Source of the DNA: Paracentrotus lividus
Taxonomy: Eukaryota > Echinodermata > Echinoidea > Camarodonta > Echinidae
Direction: 5' to 3'
Assembly: GCA_940671915.1 (NCBI GenBank)
Contig: CALNVZ010003426.1
Span: 10,742,398-10,806,397 of the forward strand
DNA length: 64,000 bases
A model generated the notes under the pieces. It had not been told where the DNA came from. It did no database searches and saw only the letters and a program-made list of their open reading frames with translations. The position numbers and the translations under genes are program-made. Below are positions 61,281-64,000 of the stretch, one piece after another (position 1 is the stretch's first letter; every line of letters starts with the position of its first letter).

Positions 61281-61899
61281 AGTTCAAAGAGAGAGAGAAG
61301 GACAGAGAAAGCGAGCAAGAAAGAAATGAAAGAGGAAATAATGGAAAGGTGCAAGAGGCATGTAAATGCACCATAAGCTTAGAGATATATATCAGAAACA
61401 ACTCTTTTGAATCTAAAATATTTACAGGCGCGGATCAAGGGGGCCTAGCGGGCCCGCCCCCTCCCCCCCGCCTAAAAAGGGGAAGGGGAAAATGACGATC
61501 GACCTGATTGATCAACGACACCTTACCCCTAATATGGTCAATACTTGATGACCTTCTAGATGGCCTTTAAGGCCCCCCCCAAAATAAAAATAAATAAAAT
61601 AAAAATAAAATAAAAAAACACCATACCGCCCCCCCCCTTATCGCACGTCACGCGGGTGAAATTTTTAATGTACCTTTTCTCGCCCGATGTGATGGGAAAA
61701 AAAGTGTACCAATATTAAAATTTCCAATTTGCCCCCCCCCCCCTCTCATGAATCCTGCATCGCCACTGATTTAGCTGTCGAAAAAATCAAACAATTTTAC
61801 ACCAGGTGGCAATATTGACCTCAGACTTTCTCAATCCGGATTCAACTTGATTAAAAGAAAAAAAAGGACCACCCAATGCCTTTGGGACTCTTTGACACG

Positions 61900-61930
<31 letters not shown>

Positions 61931-62479
61931 TTATGGACATGTTCCTTAAGTTCCGCAAACTATTGGTTCAACTAAAATATATTGTGTTATTCAGTTATTG
62001 CTAATGAGTTGCAAATTATTATAATAATTAAAAATCACTTGATTTCAGCATAGAAAACAACAAAAACATGGTTGTACGTAATTCCTGCAGTTGTCCGGTG
62101 AAAATCCTCGAGGCCATTCACCCCCGCCCCCCCCCACCCTGAATCGATAAATTTCATATCTAAATGATATAAATGAGTTTCTTTTAACCTCCTGCAAAAT
62201 TTGTGAGAGAAATATTAAAAACCGTGTATATACTGCATTAAGAATTCGTATTTAATTATATCTTCAGTCTTCATGTACAACAAACGATTATTTAATGAAT
62301 GATATCTCGGCTCAAAGAAGTCAACAAAAATATAATTATATATATATTTTTTTAAAATTGAATTTAGATGTACTTAGTCATTTGAGCATAATATCGGATA
62401 ATGACAAATCAGTTAATTATTGATAATAACAAGACTTCTTTCGCCTAATTTTGGAATGCTCCAAATTTTATTTCCGAAA
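57601..62479. other. Non-coding, repeat-rich; no gene recognised
   Basis: CT tract near 57715-57740, poly-C runs at 60250, 61457, 61632, 61731 and 62125, several beside ATCCGCC-like motifs, and GA repeats at 61247. The open frames at 58809-59365 have no motifs. Confidence 0.5.
61247..61330 (+). repeat. GA-rich microsatellite
   Basis: GA units with AAAG and CAAG interruptions. Confidence 0.9.
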
Positions 62480-62569
62480 CAAACTCCTGAAAGGTGAAGC
62501 GGAAAGTATTTTCCCCAATTAATCGTGGACCGCAGCCACTGAGCAGCGCCAGAGTCGACCTTTGCTCTA

Positions 62570-62703
62570 TCCCTTTCTTGTTGAACGCCAAACAGAGAAG
62601 CAGCAACTCCCATTTAACGTTTGATGACGCGGCCGCCGGATCGAACCACGACCTCCCGATTATGAGGCAGGCTGTTATCCACTGAGCCAAACACATCGGT
62701 TGA
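62570..62703 (-). mobile_element. tRNA-derived SINE (head region)
   Basis: On the minus strand a box A-like TTGGCTCAGTGG and a perfect box B-like GGTTCGATCC stand at tRNA spacing. The anticodon-like loop is CTCATAA (CAT). The acceptor stem does not pair, and unrelated sequence continues past the T-arm, so this is a SINE head and not a tRNA gene. The body probably continues to about 62480. Confidence 0.65.
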
Positions 62704-62772
62704 GGGAATATGAAATTTTCCAACGCATTCACGAAATTTAAAAGTTGGACACGATGATATTGTTGATAAAAA

Positions 62773-62775
<3 letters not shown>

Positions 62776-62818
<43 letters not shown>

Positions 62819-62852
62819 TATATAATATACTATATATATATATAATATATAT
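62776..62852 (+). repeat. (AT)n microsatellite
   Basis: A poly-A run followed by AT repeats with a few irregular units. Confidence 0.9.
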
Positions 62853-63046
62853 AATAAACGCCACTATTGACATAGTGTACGACAACAATGATACTATCAG
62901 TGTAGATTGTCTGTTTTATGAATGTTGATGATTTTTTTTTTTTTTTTAAACATTTGACATGTTTTTTTTAATAATTTTATTATTGCAAAAAAATCGGATC
63001 ATCTCAAAAGCCGAATTATGAACTTTTGTACAATATAAAAATACGT

Positions 63047-63988
63047 ACATGCAGGTATAATGGGCCAGCAGGTAATATGGGCCACCTGAAGCAAATCATA
63101 ACGTGACCGTGCGACCGGTGACCGTGACCGGTGAGCACCATAATGTGTTCATATGAACTGTATACGATAATCGTCGGTGAGAGCATCTGATGCCGAAATG
63201 TCTCTGAGAAATTGCGAAAATCAACAAGTAGATAAAAACTTACGGCATTTTTTTACCCTGATGTAAATTTGATATTCACAGAATGTGATGCTGAAAGAGT
63301 GTTTGAGGGGTAACCTCAATTGTTTGTACATTTAGTAAGCTATTTCAATTTGATCATACTAGCGTGTACAGGTCAATTTGTTTTAGTGAAGAGGTGCAAT
63401 GTGGCATTGAATGCTTGCCTGACACAGCAACATAATGCAGGTAATATATGGACATCCAAAATGGCGAAATGATTCTGTACTTAGTAGGATGAGGCATCAA
63501 TCTCTTTGCTACGATTTTTGGGATATATCACAGTATATAATTATATAATAACTTATTGTAGGCCTATATTGACTTGTATAATGAAAATAATATTCAAATA
63601 ATATTAAAAAAAGAAATAATATACAAAATACATAACAATGAAATATATAGTCAAAGGATTTACTGAAGGGTCTTATAATTTCAAATTATATCTTAAAGTT
63701 AATGATTTTCAACATTTAAGCAAATTCTAGACATGTAGATCATTGTAGTTTTCAAAACATACATTAATACATGTGCCCATATTACCTGCACATGCAGGTA
63801 AATGGGCACTGTGGTAATGACGTCAACATTTGAATATTGCAGACAGGTGGTTGTATAATTATTTTTCTTCACATAAAAGTTAGAGCAGTAGTTATTGATT
63901 CATATAAACAAAGATTAGACGTGTGTCATTCGTAATTTTATGCAAATTAGGCAAATGAGCTTAGGGGCCCATTATACCTGCATGTACC
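63047..63988. mobile_element. GTACATGCAGGTATAATGGG foldback element, about 940 bp
   Basis: The left end GTACATGCAGGTATAATGGG is matched by its complement at 63964-63988. Secondary inverted blocks (GCAGGTAATATGGGC and GCCCATATTACCTGC) lie inside. No ORF. Confidence 0.75.
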
Positions 63989-64000
63989 CTATACAATATG

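Noticed and set aside
62620-62700. A genuine tRNA-Met(CAT) gene
   Set aside because: Box A and B are present, but the acceptor stem does not pair and the sequence continues into a SINE-like body.

Overview
The window is animal nuclear DNA: genes split by GT-AG introns, no bacterial-style operons, AT-rich intergenic sequence, and a very high density of microsatellites, poly-C tracts and short terminal-inverted-repeat elements. The element types (a TTAA-flanked GGGGAAGTTCACCC foldback, a GGCCCGAATTCACAAA foldback, CR1/L2-like LINE tails, a tRNA-derived SINE), the over-represented palindrome TAGGCCTA and the gene content suggest a marine invertebrate deuterostome, most likely an echinoderm such as a sea urchin. 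The species is inferred, not proven.

Layout. 1-31 kb is almost gene-free. The only coding sequence I can support there is a signal-peptide first exon on the minus strand at 7830-7899. The rest is foldback elements, simple repeats and a LINE remnant. 32-37 kb carries a complete five-exon minus-strand gene for an SLC16/monocarboxylate-transporter-like membrane protein (651 aa), with a candidate 5' UTR exon at 36744 and CRE-like sites near 37.05 kb. 37.4-42.4 kb is repeats. 42.4-53.8 kb carries a second complete minus-strand gene of ten coding exons and 541 aa. Its protein has an N-myristoylation/polybasic N-terminus, a disordered linker, a TIR domain, an unassigned helical region and C-terminal HEAT repeats. 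A candidate 5' UTR exon lies at 57.5 kb. 57.6-64 kb is again repeats, including a SINE and a 940-bp foldback.

Both genes are reconstructed with every splice junction GT-AG and phase-consistent from start to stop. Both starts have an in-frame upstream stop. The TIR-HEAT gene is the most interesting item. It places a TIR with an NADase-type glutamate (Y198-x3-E202) beside a HEAT solenoid, like SARM1 in reverse domain order, with a predicted lipid anchor. Its introns are packed with foldbacks and minisatellites. Two long, mutually complementary arrays flank exon 6, whose skipping would leave a TIR-only protein of about 290 aa.

The two genes have no evident pathway link. They share only orientation and an intronic load of mobile elements. 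Element families recognisable inside the window include GAGACGTCTC-rich foldbacks, TAA/TTA-flanked Harbinger-like MITEs, TA-flanked Tc1/mariner-like foldbacks and a hAT-like insertion. There are clear nested insertions at 15.6-16.1, 25.45-25.94 and 49.4-50.25 kb.
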